Shown one piece after another: positions 18,116-27,521 of a stretch of DNA of 53,879 nt. The notes beneath the pieces were generated by a model. It worked only from the letters and a program-made list of their open reading frames with translations, made no database searches and was not told where the DNA came from. A program made the translations under genes and the position numbers. This DNA is from an uncultured Lachnospiraceae bacterium (lineage in GTDB: Bacteria; Bacillota; Clostridia; Lachnospirales; Lachnospiraceae). Each line of letters starts with the position of its first letter. Position 1 is the stretch's first letter. Location: NCBI GenBank assembly GCA_902778165.1, contig CACYWQ010000013.1, positions 1 through 53,879 of the forward strand. Reading direction: 5' to 3'.

Positions 18116-19786
18116 CTAAAACAGTCCTGTGATTTTGCCGTTATCATCAACATCTATGGAATATGCCGCAGGAACCTTGGGAAGTCCCGGCATAGTCATA
18201 ATATCTCCAGTAAGTACGACTATAAAGCCGGCACCTGCAGATACATACATATCTCTTACTCTGATATTAAATCCTTCGGGTCTTCCAAGCAGTGTCGGAT
18301 CATCAGACAAAGAATACTGAGTCTTAGCCATACATACAGGAAGATTACCAAATCCTAAGAATTCAAGTTTCTCCATGTTCTTAAGTGCATTAGAATCAAA
18401 ATTGACTCCGTCTGCTCCGTATATCTTACGTGCAACCGCTTCTATCTTATCTTTGATAGGCAGATCAAGATCATAAATAGGTGCAAAATTCGATTGTTTG
18501 GTATCTATTACATCCGTAACCTTCTTAGCAAGCTCTACACCGCCTTCTCCGCCTTTCTCCCAGACTTCCGAAAGGGCAAAATCAGCACCCTTGGATTCGC
18601 AGAATTGCTTAACAAATTCCGTTTCTTCACTACTGTCTGTAACGAAGGCATTGAGTGTTACAACCACGGGTACTCCGTAACCCATAAGGTTATCTATATG
18701 CTTCTCAAGATTTACTATTCCGCGTTTGAGAGCATCAAGGTCAGGTGTTCCGAGTTTATCCTTAGGGATACCGCCGTTATACTTAAGTGCTCTTATGGTT
18801 GCGACCAATACAATGGCATCAGGCTTAAGTCCTGCAGCACGACATTTGATATCAAGGAATTTCTCTGCACCGAGATCTGCACCGAATCCGGCCTCGGTTA
18901 TGCAATAATCCGCAAGTTTAAGTGCGGTCTTGGTAGCTATAACCGAATTACATCCGTGTGCTATATTGGCAAAAGGTCCGCCGTGAACAATAGCCGGAGT
19001 ATGTTCAAGTGTCTGTATTAGATTGGGCTTAATTGCGTCTTTGAGCAACGCAGCCATTGAACCAACAACTTTAAGATCAGAAGCGGTTACGGGGTCGCCG
19101 TTTAAATTATAAGCAACAATGATTCTGCCGAGACGCTTCTTAAGATCCTTCATATCTGTTGCAAGACACAATATTGCCATTATCTCGCTTGCAACAGTAA
19201 TAACGAAATGATCCTCTCTTACGAATCCGTCCGCCTTATTACCCATACCGACAACAATATTACGAAGCGCTCTGTCGTTCATATCTAGACAACGCTTCCA
19301 GATTATCTGTCTTAAATCAATATTAAGTTCATTGCCCTGATGAATATGATTATCAATTGCTGCAGCCAACAGATTGTTAGCCGAAGTAATTGCATGGAAA
19401 TCGCCGGTAAAATGAAGATTAAGTTCCTCCATGGGAACAACCTGAGCCATACCGCCGCCTGCGGCGCCACCCTTAATGCCGAAACACGGTCCCAAAGATG
19501 GTTCTCTTAATGCAATAATTGCATTCTTGCCAATCTTAGCCATAGCCTGACCTAAGCCGACTGTTGTAGTGGTCTTACCCTCGCCTGCAGGAGTGGGATT
19601 GATGGCCGTAACCAATATAAGCTTACCGTCAGGTCTGTCCTTAAGATTCTCTAAATATTCAGATGAAAGCTTACACTTATATTTGCCGTATAATTCAATA
19701 TCATCATCTGTAGCGCCGATTCCGGCAGCCACATTGACTATCGGTTCCAACACCGCTTCCTGTGCTATCTCGATATCACTTTTCAT
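18116..19786 (-). CDS. fhs: Formate-tetrahydrofolate ligase
   Basis: Makes 10-formyl-THF from formate, THF and ATP, feeding purine, serine/glycine and acetogenic-type one-carbon metabolism. The 556-residue length and the nucleotide motif [18 protein letters not shown] are typical. Other conserved blocks are [54 protein letters not shown] and the C-terminal [15 protein letters not shown]. The ATG at 19786 follows GGGAGGAG with a 4-nt gap, and is preferred over the longer frame from 19813. It is downstream of ftsK and upstream of the zinc-ribbon protein. Confidence 0.97.
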   Translation of the reverse strand: MKSDIEIAQEAVLEPIVNVAAGIGATDDDIELYGKYKCKLSSEYLENLKDRPDGKLILVTAINPTPAGEGKTTTTVGLGQAMAKIGKNAIIALREPSLGPCFGIKGGAAGGGMAQVVPMEELNLHFTGDFHAITSANNLLAAAIDNHIHQGNELNIDLRQIIWKRCLDMNDRALRNIVVGMGNKADGFVREDHFVITVASEIMAILCLATDMKDLKKRLGRIIVAYNLNGDPVTASDLKVVGSMAALLKDAIKPNLIQTLEHTPAIVHGGPFANIAHGCNSVIATKTALKLADYCITEAGFGADLGAEKFLDIKCRAAGLKPDAIVLVATIRALKYNGGIPKDKLGTPDLDALKRGIVNLEKHIDNLMGYGVPVVVTLNAFVTDSSEETEFVKQFCESKGADFALSEVWEKGGEGGVELAKKVTDVIDTKQSNFAPIYDLDLPIKDKIEAVARKIYGADGVNFDSNALKNMEKLEFLGFGNLPVCMAKTQYSLSDDPTLLGRPEGFNIRVRDMYVSAGAGFIVVLTGDIMTMPGLPKVPAAYSIDVDDNGKITGLF

Positions 19787-19826
19787 AATTCTCCTCCCTG
19801 ACAGACGCTTCATAGCGCTGTCTTAC

Positions 19827-22553
19827 CTAAACGCACTCCTCAATATATTGTTCGAACTGCTCCGGGCTCATTATTATCTCTCGCGGCTTGGTTCCGTTAT
19901 CCTCGCTGACAACACCCGCATCCGATAATTGATCCATAATCCTTGCAGCACGATTAAATCCGATCTTAAACTTGCGCTGAAGGCTTCCGATTGATGCCTT
20001 ATCCTGTGAGATGATAAACCTTCCCGCATCTGCAAACAGATCATCCAATTCATCCGCTCCGCTTGAGTCATATCCTGATGACGCAGATGTCATATTGGAA
20101 ATCTTATTCTCTATATCACCTATGCCGATTCCGACATAATCCTGATCCTTAAGGAATTTAACAACACTTGCGACTTCAGCATCTGATACAAATGCACCCT
20201 GAATTCGTGCAGGCTTGGGATATCCCTGAGGGAAGAACAACATATCGCCCTTACCAAGCAACTTCTCTGCACCGTTCATATCAAGTATTGTCCTTGAGTC
20301 AACACCGCTTGATACGGCAAATGCAACTCTACTGGGCATATTGGCCTTAATAAGTCCCGTTATTACATCAACCGACGGTCTCTGTGTAGCAATGATCAGG
20401 TGAATACCGCAAGCTCTTGCAAGCTGAGCAAGACGACATATACTCTCTTCCACTTCCTTGGCTGCAACCATCATAAGATCCGCAAGCTCATCAACTATTA
20501 TTACGATCTGAGGAAGTCTGTATATCTCATTGCCTTCTTCATCAATCTTCTGACCCTTAGATATAAGTTCATCAATCTTCTTGTTATAGCCCTTTAAGTC
20601 TCTGACATTTAAATCAGCAAATTTCTTATAACGTTCGGTCATCTCAGCCACACCCCAGTTAAGCGCAGCTGCAGCCTTCTTGGGATCTGTCACAACCGGA
20701 ACCATAAGATGAGGGATACCGTTATATACGCTTAATTCAACGACCTTAGGGTCTATCATTATAAGCTTAACGTCATCGGGATGAGCTTTATATAATATGC
20801 TCATTATTATGGTATTGATACATACGGATTTACCGGAACCTGTTGCTCCGGCAATCAGCATATGAGGCATCTTGGCAATATCGGCCACAATGGTCTTGCC
20901 TGCGATATCCTTACCCACGGCAAAACATATCTTGGATTCGTGCTCTTTAAATACCTTATCGTTAAGCAGTTCTCTTAAGCCTACACCTGTACTTACCTTG
21001 TTGGGAACTTCAATACCTACGGCTGATTTGCCGGGTATGGGAGCTTCTATTCTTATATCCGTTGCGGCAAGACTTAACTTAATATCATCAGCCAAAGAAA
21101 CTATCTTATTAACTCTGACGCCGACTTCAGGTTGAAGTTCAAATCTTGTAACACTCGGTCCCTGGCTTATATCAGTAATCTTGGCATTAACTCCGAAGGT
21201 CTCAAGAGTATTTGCAAGTAACTTAGCCGTATCCAGCAATTCTTCCTTGCTGCTTCCCTTCTTCTTATCCGAATCGAAATCATTAAGCAGATTAAGGGAA
21301 GGCATCTTATATGCCTTGGAAGAACTTTTCTTAAGGCTCTTCTTCATATCAAGGTCGGCATTGCTTAATGTGGCGGTAGTCTTAGCACCTACACTGTCAG
21401 CTTTGACTGCCTTGGGCTTATCACCGATAACAGCCGGTCCTGCCTGTGTGGTATCATCTGCAGGTTGATCATCCGGTTCAGCACCGCCCTTACCGAAAGT
21501 AATATCACCGTATTCATCCATGGGATTTCTTGATACGGCATGAGCCTTCTCACTTATCGGCTCATTATCCGAGATATCCTTAACGGTGATCTCATGTATA
21601 TCATCTCTGTCAAATGTGCCTTTGGATCTGCTAGATGCGGAATTATCACCCACCTTAATATCAGCAACACCCGACACTTTCTTATTGCGTCTGGGAGTAT
21701 TGGACAAATCGGGCAATTCTTCACCGTTGATCTTAGGTAATTTCTCATCCTTTAAGTCTTGCTTATCTTCATTAACAGAACCGATTCCTACGCCTATACC
21801 GCGACGCTTCCTGGCATATCTTGGCAGATCTTCATCATATACGTCTTCTTCCTCGGCTTCTCTGTTATCATGTCGTTCTCTGTATGCAGCAGCACTTTCT
21901 CGCATCTCTTCCGAGCGGTCCTTAGCGACTCTTATGGCATTCATTCCGCCCTGACTGAGATTACCTAACACTTCTCTTCCAAGAATCAATCCGATGCATA
22001 TAAGCATAAATATAATGAGCAACGCAATTGTTCCGGCATGAGACAGATATCTGTTCATAACATATGCCAATGAGCCGAATATTATTCCGCCACCCTTACG
22101 ATTAACGGAACCGTTCTCCCATAACAGAGCGGGATTATAAGCATCGCTCATCTCATTTACAACGCCGTTAAGCATCTCAATAAGAGTGCTTATAAGAATG
22201 TAGAGAATAACGCTGCACACAACTCTTCTAAGTACAAGAGGGCTCTCAGATACACTGTATAAGGCAAATACGAGTACAACTGCAAGTATCGGCAATATAT
22301 ATGCGGGCATACCGAATACACCGAACACTCCCTTGCTTATAACATCACCTACAGAGCCTAATATTCCGATGTTGCTTAAGAATATGAGTACACAAATAAG
22401 CAACGTAATAATAACCGTCATCAGAGGACTCATTAAGGGTTCTTCAATAACTGCATTGTTATTACGTCTGTTGCTGTTTGAGTTGTTTGTTCTTCTGCCT
22501 GAAGAATTATTGGTCTTTCTTTTGTTTCCTGACCTGCCGTTATTATTACTCAT
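19827..22553 (-). CDS. ftsK: DNA translocase FtsK/SpoIIIE
   Basis: A septum-located DNA pump that clears chromosome DNA from the closing division plane. An Asn/Arg-rich start (residues 1-40) is followed by about four transmembrane segments, a charged linker rich in Lys/Asp (about 220-430), and the motor domain with Walker A GATGSGKSVCINT, the IDPKVVELSVYNGIPHL block, DELADLMM and RLAQLARACGIHLIIATQRPS. The C-terminal winged-helix gamma domain (DKASIGSLQRKFKIGFNRAARIMDQL) reads KOPS/SRS-type DNA. The start at ATG 22553 overlaps the stop of the preceding gene by 8 nt (ATGAGTAA) and has no clear Shine-Dalgarno, suggesting coupled translation. Length is 908 residues. Confidence 0.96.
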   Translation of the reverse strand: MSNNNGRSGNKRKTNNSSGRRTNNSNSNRRNNNAVIEEPLMSPLMTVIITLLICVLIFLSNIGILGSVGDVISKGVFGVFGMPAYILPILAVVLVFALYSVSESPLVLRRVVCSVILYILISTLIEMLNGVVNEMSDAYNPALLWENGSVNRKGGGIIFGSLAYVMNRYLSHAGTIALLIIFMLICIGLILGREVLGNLSQGGMNAIRVAKDRSEEMRESAAAYRERHDNREAEEEDVYDEDLPRYARKRRGIGVGIGSVNEDKQDLKDEKLPKINGEELPDLSNTPRRNKKVSGVADIKVGDNSASSRSKGTFDRDDIHEITVKDISDNEPISEKAHAVSRNPMDEYGDITFGKGGAEPDDQPADDTTQAGPAVIGDKPKAVKADSVGAKTTATLSNADLDMKKSLKKSSSKAYKMPSLNLLNDFDSDKKKGSSKEELLDTAKLLANTLETFGVNAKITDISQGPSVTRFELQPEVGVRVNKIVSLADDIKLSLAATDIRIEAPIPGKSAVGIEVPNKVSTGVGLRELLNDKVFKEHESKICFAVGKDIAGKTIVADIAKMPHMLIAGATGSGKSVCINTIIMSILYKAHPDDVKLIMIDPKVVELSVYNGIPHLMVPVVTDPKKAAAALNWGVAEMTERYKKFADLNVRDLKGYNKKIDELISKGQKIDEEGNEIYRLPQIVIIVDELADLMMVAAKEVEESICRLAQLARACGIHLIIATQRPSVDVITGLIKANMPSRVAFAVSSGVDSRTILDMNGAEKLLGKGDMLFFPQGYPKPARIQGAFVSDAEVASVVKFLKDQDYVGIGIGDIENKISNMTSASSGYDSSGADELDDLFADAGRFIISQDKASIGSLQRKFKIGFNRAARIMDQLSDAGVVSEDNGTKPREIIMSPEQFEQYIEECV

Positions 22554-23844
22554 AATCAAATTCTGCATCATCATCGATGTCCAGATCATATTTAAGATCT
22601 ACTTCATCGAAGTCATAATCATATTCCATATTCCTCGGTTCGTGCTTCTTGGGAACCGGAAGGGGATTGATAAGGAGATCAACTTTGTCTCCGCCCTTAG
22701 TCTTCTTGCCCGTATCTTTATTAACAGCCACAGGCTGTGAAACACTGTTATACGAAGCATAATCTTCATCGCTCATATTAGCGAGTGCTTCGGGAGTCGG
22801 AGCCGGCTTATGAAGATACTCCACTTCATGACTGTATGGATTCTCAAACAGCATATTAAGGCCGGAAATTACGACTCTGTATTCTCCTGGATCTTTCTTC
22901 TTCTGGGGCTCTTCACTGTCTGTGCTGATATAATCGGCCGCATTCACCCCATTAGCTGCAATATATTCTTCGCGCGAAACAGGAGCTGCATGCTCTTCCG
23001 CAGGTGCAGACTCTGTTGTCGGCTCGTATGCAGGCTCTTCTGCAGGTGCAGGCGCAACAGGCTCCGAATCGGGCTCATACGCAGGCGCTTCCGGCGCGGG
23101 CGCAGGCTTTTCCTCTTCATGCATCGCCCTGACAGGCTCATCCGCTTCGGGTGTCGGTTCCGGAATATCCTCCACATTTACCGCATCAAGATTGATGATG
23201 TCGGAGTCTTTGGTTTCAGGCTGCGCACCTTCGGGCGAGTCGCCGTCTGCTTCAAGCTTAGCCAGTTTTTTACGCTTATGTGCTTTCTTGATTGCAAGAA
23301 TGACCAAAGATAATAAGAGGAATACGATCGCTCCTGCAAGGTATAACAATCTATCCGAGCGCCACAGAAGCATATATACCGTACCGGTGTAATCTCCTAT
23401 CATAAACATTATAAGGGGATACAGCGCAACTACGATCGATACGATAAATGCAACGATGCGGTTGAATATATTCTTAAGCGCGCAATATATGCATATAAGA
23501 GCAAGCAATTCCAAAGCGATATTGAAATAGATTATCACTTCTTTGATATTGCCGAATACCTTAAAGCATATGGACAGCAATACAAGATATAAGCCGTTGA
23601 CGCTGAAATAGTTGCTGAAAATAAGGCCGTCCTGCCCTATATATGCGGAATTGTAGAACGCATCCACGGTCTCGGCGTAGTATATCTCATATTCAAGATC
23701 GCTTAGATACATTATTCTGGTCACTACCTGAACTGCAATAACTGCAAGAAATCCCAGTATTGCCAGAATCACAAACAAAGCAGATCTTTTATTATTACTC
23801 TTGTCTTTAACAGTTTTATCCTTTGACATAGCCCCATCCGTCAT
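22546..23844 (-). CDS. Membrane protein with long disordered acidic/proline tail, unknown function
   Basis: 432 residues. A short basic N-terminus precedes about five hydrophobic segments within residues 20-190 (ALFVILAILGFLAVIAVQVV, YLVLLSICFKVFG, IALELLALICIYCAL, IVAFIVSIVVALYPLIMFMIG, LLYLAGAIVFLLLSLVILA). A basic KKAHKRKK stop-transfer follows, then a tail of about 200 residues rich in Pro, Ala and Glu. The C-terminus has the distinctive block NPLPVPKKHEPRNMEYDYDFD and ends highly acidic. I recall a similar NPLPLPKKH block in other Lachnospiraceae membrane proteins but no function. It lies between yebC and ftsK and overlaps ftsK by 8 nt, so a role near the divisome or envelope is possible but unproven. 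The ATG at 23829, after GGATGGGG, is an alternative start. Confidence 0.7.
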   Translation of the reverse strand: MTDGAMSKDKTVKDKSNNKRSALFVILAILGFLAVIAVQVVTRIMYLSDLEYEIYYAETVDAFYNSAYIGQDGLIFSNYFSVNGLYLVLLSICFKVFGNIKEVIIYFNIALELLALICIYCALKNIFNRIVAFIVSIVVALYPLIMFMIGDYTGTVYMLLWRSDRLLYLAGAIVFLLLSLVILAIKKAHKRKKLAKLEADGDSPEGAQPETKDSDIINLDAVNVEDIPEPTPEADEPVRAMHEEEKPAPAPEAPAYEPDSEPVAPAPAEEPAYEPTTESAPAEEHAAPVSREEYIAANGVNAADYISTDSEEPQKKKDPGEYRVVISGLNMLFENPYSHEVEYLHKPAPTPEALANMSDEDYASYNSVSQPVAVNKDTGKKTKGGDKVDLLINPLPVPKKHEPRNMEYDYDFDEVDLKYDLDIDDDAEFDYE

Positions 23845-23856
23845 AAAATAGTATTA

Positions 23857-24591
23857 TTACTCAGCGTCACTCCAGTTGGTATATACATCCTGGACATCGT
23901 CATCATCATCCAGAAGATCCAATATACGCTGTATCTGTTTAACAGTCTCTTCATCCGTAACATCCACATATGTCTGAGGAAGCATTGTAACTTCACCCGA
24001 TGCGATGTTGATCTTATTCTCGTTTAATGCATCAAGTACAGGCTGAAGGTCATCGGGAGCTGTAACGATCTCGTAGCTGTCATCTTCATCCGAGAAATCC
24101 TCAGCGCCAGCATCAAGTGCGATCATCATAAGGTCGTCCGCGCTTAAATCGCATTCTTCCTTATCAATTATGATCTGACCCTTCTCATCGAACATGAAAC
24201 TTACGCAGCCGGGAGTACCGATATTGCCGCCTCCCTTAGAGAAACAGTTACGCACATTGGCAGCCGTTCTGTTCTTATTATCCGTAAGTGCCTTAACTAT
24301 TATGGCTGTTCCGCTGGGACCGTATCCTTCATATGTGATATGCTCGTAATTGACATTGCCGCCTTCTCCCGCAGCCTTCTTAATACCACGCTCAATTGTC
24401 TCATTAGGCATATTGTTGGCTTTGGCCTTCTGTATAACCTGTGCAAGCTTGAAGTTATTGGCAGGATCCGGACCGCCTTCCTTAACTGCAACGGCAAGCT
24501 CACGACCGATCATCGTGAACAACTTACCTTTGGCGTTGTCGTTTTTCTCCTTCTTACGTTTGATATTCGCAAATTTTGAATGTCCTGACAT
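23857..24591 (-). CDS. yebC: YebC/PmpR-family protein (translation factor / transcriptional regulator)
   Basis: 244 residues beginning MSGHSKFANIKRKKEKND, the family signature, followed by KLFTMIGRELAVAVKEGGPDP, AKANNMPNETIERGIKKA, YEGYGPSGTAIIVKALTDN, NRTAANVRNCFSKGGG and CVSFMFDEKG. Older work calls the family a transcriptional regulator; recent work assigns it to translation of difficult (for example polyproline) sequences. That may matter here, because the window's right edge carries a run of at least 30 Pro codons. GGAGAG is 7 nt before the ATG. It lies 3 nt after the CBS/CorC gene. Confidence 0.95.
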   Translation of the reverse strand: MSGHSKFANIKRKKEKNDNAKGKLFTMIGRELAVAVKEGGPDPANNFKLAQVIQKAKANNMPNETIERGIKKAAGEGGNVNYEHITYEGYGPSGTAIIVKALTDNKNRTAANVRNCFSKGGGNIGTPGCVSFMFDEKGQIIIDKEECDLSADDLMMIALDAGAEDFSDEDDSYEIVTAPDDLQPVLDALNENKINIASGEVTMLPQTYVDVTDEETVKQIQRILDLLDDDDDVQDVYTNWSDAE

Positions 24592-24594
24592 TTT

Positions 24595-25563
24595 CTATCT
24601 CTCCTTTTCTTCTTTGTCCCTATCTTCCGACTCATCGGTAACCTGAGTTCCTAATACGGTATCTTCCGTCGAATCAGGCTTCTCTACCTTGGTCACAAGT
24701 ATTTGCTGTATCATATTATGATCAACCTCAAGTACCTTGAAATTGTAATCACCTACCGTAATATCGAATCGCTCTTTCTTATCAGGAATCTTATCCATCT
24801 TAGAGATTAAGAATCCGTTGATCGTCTCGAAATCTTCGGTATCGAATTCTATTCCGAACCGCTTCTCTAAGGCATCAAGTTCGGTTATTCCTTCGATAAT
24901 GTATTTATCTTCGCCGCGTTCTACGATATGATCTCCGTCCTCATCATATTCATCGTTGATATTGCCGACTATCTCTTCTAAGATATCTTCCATGGCAACT
25001 AATCCCGCGGTCTGCCCGTATTCATCTATAACAATGACCATCTGAAGCATCGATGCCTGCATACTCTTAAATAAGGCATCGACTTTGCGGGTCTCGGGAA
25101 TAAATCTGGCCTCTCTTATAAGTCCGTCAATATCTCCGACAGTCTTACTCATATTGCCCTTAATCCTTGATAATCTCATGGCATCCTTAAGATGCAGTAT
25201 TCCGATTATCCTGTCCAGATCGTCCATATATACGGGGAATCTGCTGTTGGATGTATCCAACATGAAATCAAGGGCGTCTTTAAGCTTAAGCGAAGCATCC
25301 ACGGCAATGATATTACCTCTGTCAGTCATTATATCCTTGGCGGCTTTATCACCGAATTCGAATATATTACCTATCATCTGGGCTTCATCATCTTCGATAT
25401 ATCCGCCCGCGGCGCTTTCATTAACGATTGACATTATCTCCTGTTCCGCAGCATCAGAATTAGCATTCTTCTTATGCCTTATAAGCAGATAAATAAGATA
25501 AGCCAACAGTAATATTAGGTCATTGATTATTATGCCGAGTGCAACAATTACAATCTTGCTCAT
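24595..25563 (-). CDS. CBS-pair / CorC_HlyC-domain protein with a single N-terminal membrane segment
   Basis: 322 residues. One hydrophobic segment (residues 3-27) is followed directly by the HlyC/CorC-type block (IEDDEAQMIGNIFEFGDKAAKDIMTDR), a CBS pair (about 70-190; NSRFPVYMDDLDRIIGILHLKD and MLQMVIVIDEYGQTAGLVAMEDILEEIVG) and a CorC_HlyC domain (about 205-285; TELDALEKRFGIEFDTEDFETINGFL). The family is called 'hemolysin' but is associated with magnesium/cobalt efflux or membrane-linked sensing. The DUF21 membrane domain normally preceding CBS in full transporters (MpfA/YhdP type) is missing, so this is the shorter CorC-like form with an added anchor. The ATG overlaps the alr stop as ATGA. 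Confidence 0.85.
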   Translation of the reverse strand: MSKIVIVALGIIINDLILLLAYLIYLLIRHKKNANSDAAEQEIMSIVNESAAGGYIEDDEAQMIGNIFEFGDKAAKDIMTDRGNIIAVDASLKLKDALDFMLDTSNSRFPVYMDDLDRIIGILHLKDAMRLSRIKGNMSKTVGDIDGLIREARFIPETRKVDALFKSMQASMLQMVIVIDEYGQTAGLVAMEDILEEIVGNINDEYDEDGDHIVERGEDKYIIEGITELDALEKRFGIEFDTEDFETINGFLISKMDKIPDKKERFDITVGDYNFKVLEVDHNMIQQILVTKVEKPDSTEDTVLGTQVTDESEDRDKEEKER

Positions 25564-26735
25564 ATCTCAAAAAAATCTCTGGTGTATTCCACTTCTCCGT
25601 CTCTTACATATACTCTCGGAACTCGCTTACCTATTATACAGGCAAGTTCGTAGTTAAGCATGCCTGACTGTTCCGCTATCTCTTCAAGTGTAATGGATTC
25701 ATCACCCTCCCTGCCGATAAGTACAACTTCATCTCCTTCGGCAACGCCGGGAATATCCGTAACATCCACCATGAACTGATCCATGCAAATACGACCGATT
25801 ATGGGTGCCTTGATACCCTTAATTATCACATTACCCTTACCGGACAATCTTCTGGGATAACCGTCACCGTATCCAACGGGAACTGTAGCTATCTTAGTCT
25901 CTTTATCCGTAACATAGGTTCCGCCGTAGCTTACTTCCGTACCCGCAGGAACGGTTTTAACATATGTGATATGAGATATCAAAGACAATAATGGCTTAAT
26001 ATGGATCTTATCTTTATCAACTTCATTACTGGGCCATAATCCGTATAATATGATACCCGCCCTTACATGGTGCTTATAAGCCTTAGGGATCTCTATTATG
26101 GCTGCGGAATTGGCTATATGCACGATATCAAATTCCGTATTAAGTTCATCCTTAACACGGGCTATAAAGGTATTAAATCTATCCAGTTGTCTGTATGCAC
26201 TGCTAAGATCGGTCTCATCTGCCCTTGCAAAATGAGAGAATGCGCCCTCAACTTTGATATGCTTATAACCAAGAGCTTTGCGAACAAAATCAATACCGGA
26301 ATCATCCGCGGACACACCTATTCGACTCATACCTGTATCGACTTTGATATGTACCTTGGCGATAAGTCCCAGCCTGTCGGCTATCTCATCTATCTCTTGA
26401 AGCATATCTTCGCGAAATACGGTAAGTCTTACATCTCTTACGATCATCTCCTCATAAGAACTGGGGAATGAATATCCGATGATTATTATCGGCTTACGTA
26501 TTCCGTTATTCTTAAGCTGCATCGCTTCTTCCGCGGTGGCTACACCGTATCCCGCAACACAGTCATACTTCTCAAGTTCTCTGGCAACGGGCAATGCACC
26601 ATGTCCGTAACCATCTGTCTTGATAACACCGATAATGCGCACATCGGGTGGCAGGATCTTATCTATCTGCTCAATATTATATGCAATATTATTAAGTTCT
26701 ATCTTCGCGCATACTCTGTCGTAATTAACATTCAT
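25560..26735 (-). CDS. alr: Alanine racemase
   Basis: A PLP enzyme making D-alanine for peptidoglycan. The cofactor lysine is K39 in VIKTDGYGHGA. Other conserved blocks are KVDTGMSRIG, HFARADE, HIANSAA, VRAGIILYGLWP, the catalytic-Tyr region EVSYGGTY, TVPVGYGDGYPR, and RICMDQFMVDVT. The length of 391 residues is normal. The Shine-Dalgarno is weak. It sits in the rex block and overlaps the CBS/CorC gene by 4 nt. Identification is firm. Confidence 0.97.
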   Translation of the reverse strand: MNVNYDRVCAKIELNNIAYNIEQIDKILPPDVRIIGVIKTDGYGHGALPVARELEKYDCVAGYGVATAEEAMQLKNNGIRKPIIIIGYSFPSSYEEMIVRDVRLTVFREDMLQEIDEIADRLGLIAKVHIKVDTGMSRIGVSADDSGIDFVRKALGYKHIKVEGAFSHFARADETDLSSAYRQLDRFNTFIARVKDELNTEFDIVHIANSAAIIEIPKAYKHHVRAGIILYGLWPSNEVDKDKIHIKPLLSLISHITYVKTVPAGTEVSYGGTYVTDKETKIATVPVGYGDGYPRRLSGKGNVIIKGIKAPIIGRICMDQFMVDVTDIPGVAEGDEVVLIGREGDESITLEEIAEQSGMLNYELACIIGKRVPRVYVRDGEVEYTRDFFEI

Positions 26736-26754
26736 GGTAAATACTCTGTCTGTC

Positions 26755-27486
26755 TTAAGCCTTTGATTCGCCGGCTTGCTTGGCGGCTTCTTCTTTATCT
26801 GCCGCTTCTTTGATCATTGCTTCTTTCTCTGCAAGCTTCTGCTTCTCAGCTGCTTGCTTCTCATCTTTGATTGCCTTAAGCTTAAGAATCTTCTCCATGG
26901 GATTGTATTTCATATCCATCATATCAGCTACTTCCGAGCCGAATACATCATGCATATATGAATACATTACTCCGTTCTGGATCTCCATCTCCTGCTTACG
27001 AACGACATTCTTCTTAAGCTCAACTCTTATTCCGGCTATCCATTCGGCAAGTCTGTCGATCTCCTTCTCATTATCATGCATAACATCATATATGAGCCTT
27101 GCCGTAACGTCCATGATATCCCTGTTGATCTCATCTATCTCTTTGGGGATATCACCCATATCTTCGTCGTATTTATCAAGCTTCTCGTTGCATTCTTCAA
27201 TAAGTCGCTTATTCTCTTCAACCTTCTTGACATCATCAGGATCCGAACTGTCGCTTAAAGACAATATCTCATCCATTAACTTCTTCTTAAGTTTCTTGAT
27301 GTCTTTGGAATCGGTATTGATCTTGCCCTGTTTGCGAAGCAACTCATTTAAAGCCTTCTCCTGCTTCTTGACTTCACCGGGCTTCTCTATCATTGTCCAA
27401 ATCTTATGCCATTTATTATCAAGCGTAACTACCGGAATATTCTTACTTGCTACGGCACGCTTAAGCCTTTCATTCTCTTCGGCCAT
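26755..27486 (-). CDS. Charged coiled-coil protein, unknown function
   Basis: 243 residues, no signal peptide or membrane span. Residues 1-30 are moderately hydrophobic with a WHKIWTMIEKPGEVKKQEKAL block. Long helical heptad-like stretches follow, rich in Lys/Glu/Asp (about 40-170). An apparently folded part follows (EMEIQNGVMYSYMHDVFGSEVADMMDMKYNPMEK, about 165-200), then a Lys/Glu/Ala helix to the end. GGGAG is 9 nt before the ATG. It lies between rex and alr, co-directional with small gaps. I do not recognise a family with a known role. The strand opposite carries a long open frame that is a codon-bias shadow. Confidence 0.7.
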   Translation of the reverse strand: MAEENERLKRAVASKNIPVVTLDNKWHKIWTMIEKPGEVKKQEKALNELLRKQGKINTDSKDIKKLKKKLMDEILSLSDSSDPDDVKKVEENKRLIEECNEKLDKYDEDMGDIPKEIDEINRDIMDVTARLIYDVMHDNEKEIDRLAEWIAGIRVELKKNVVRKQEMEIQNGVMYSYMHDVFGSEVADMMDMKYNPMEKILKLKAIKDEKQAAEKQKLAEKEAMIKEAADKEEAAKQAGESKA

Positions 27487-27521
27487 TTGAGCATTCTCCC
27501 AAGTCTATTCTGTCTGTAATC

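Noticed and set aside
22261-22320. GCCGATAC on the minus strand as another sigma-28 site
   Set aside because: It lies inside ftsK coding sequence and has no TAAA-like box 15 nt upstream.
22810-23313. A Cys/Arg-rich plus-strand frame of 167 codons
   Set aside because: It is the antisense of the Pro/Ala/Glu tail of the membrane protein; its composition is an artefact of GC-rich complementary codons.
26780-27490. A 236-codon plus-strand open frame opposite the coiled-coil gene
   Set aside because: It is the antisense shadow of a gene rich in Lys/Glu/Asp codons; the translation is Ser/Ile/Leu-rich with no motif and no ribosome site.
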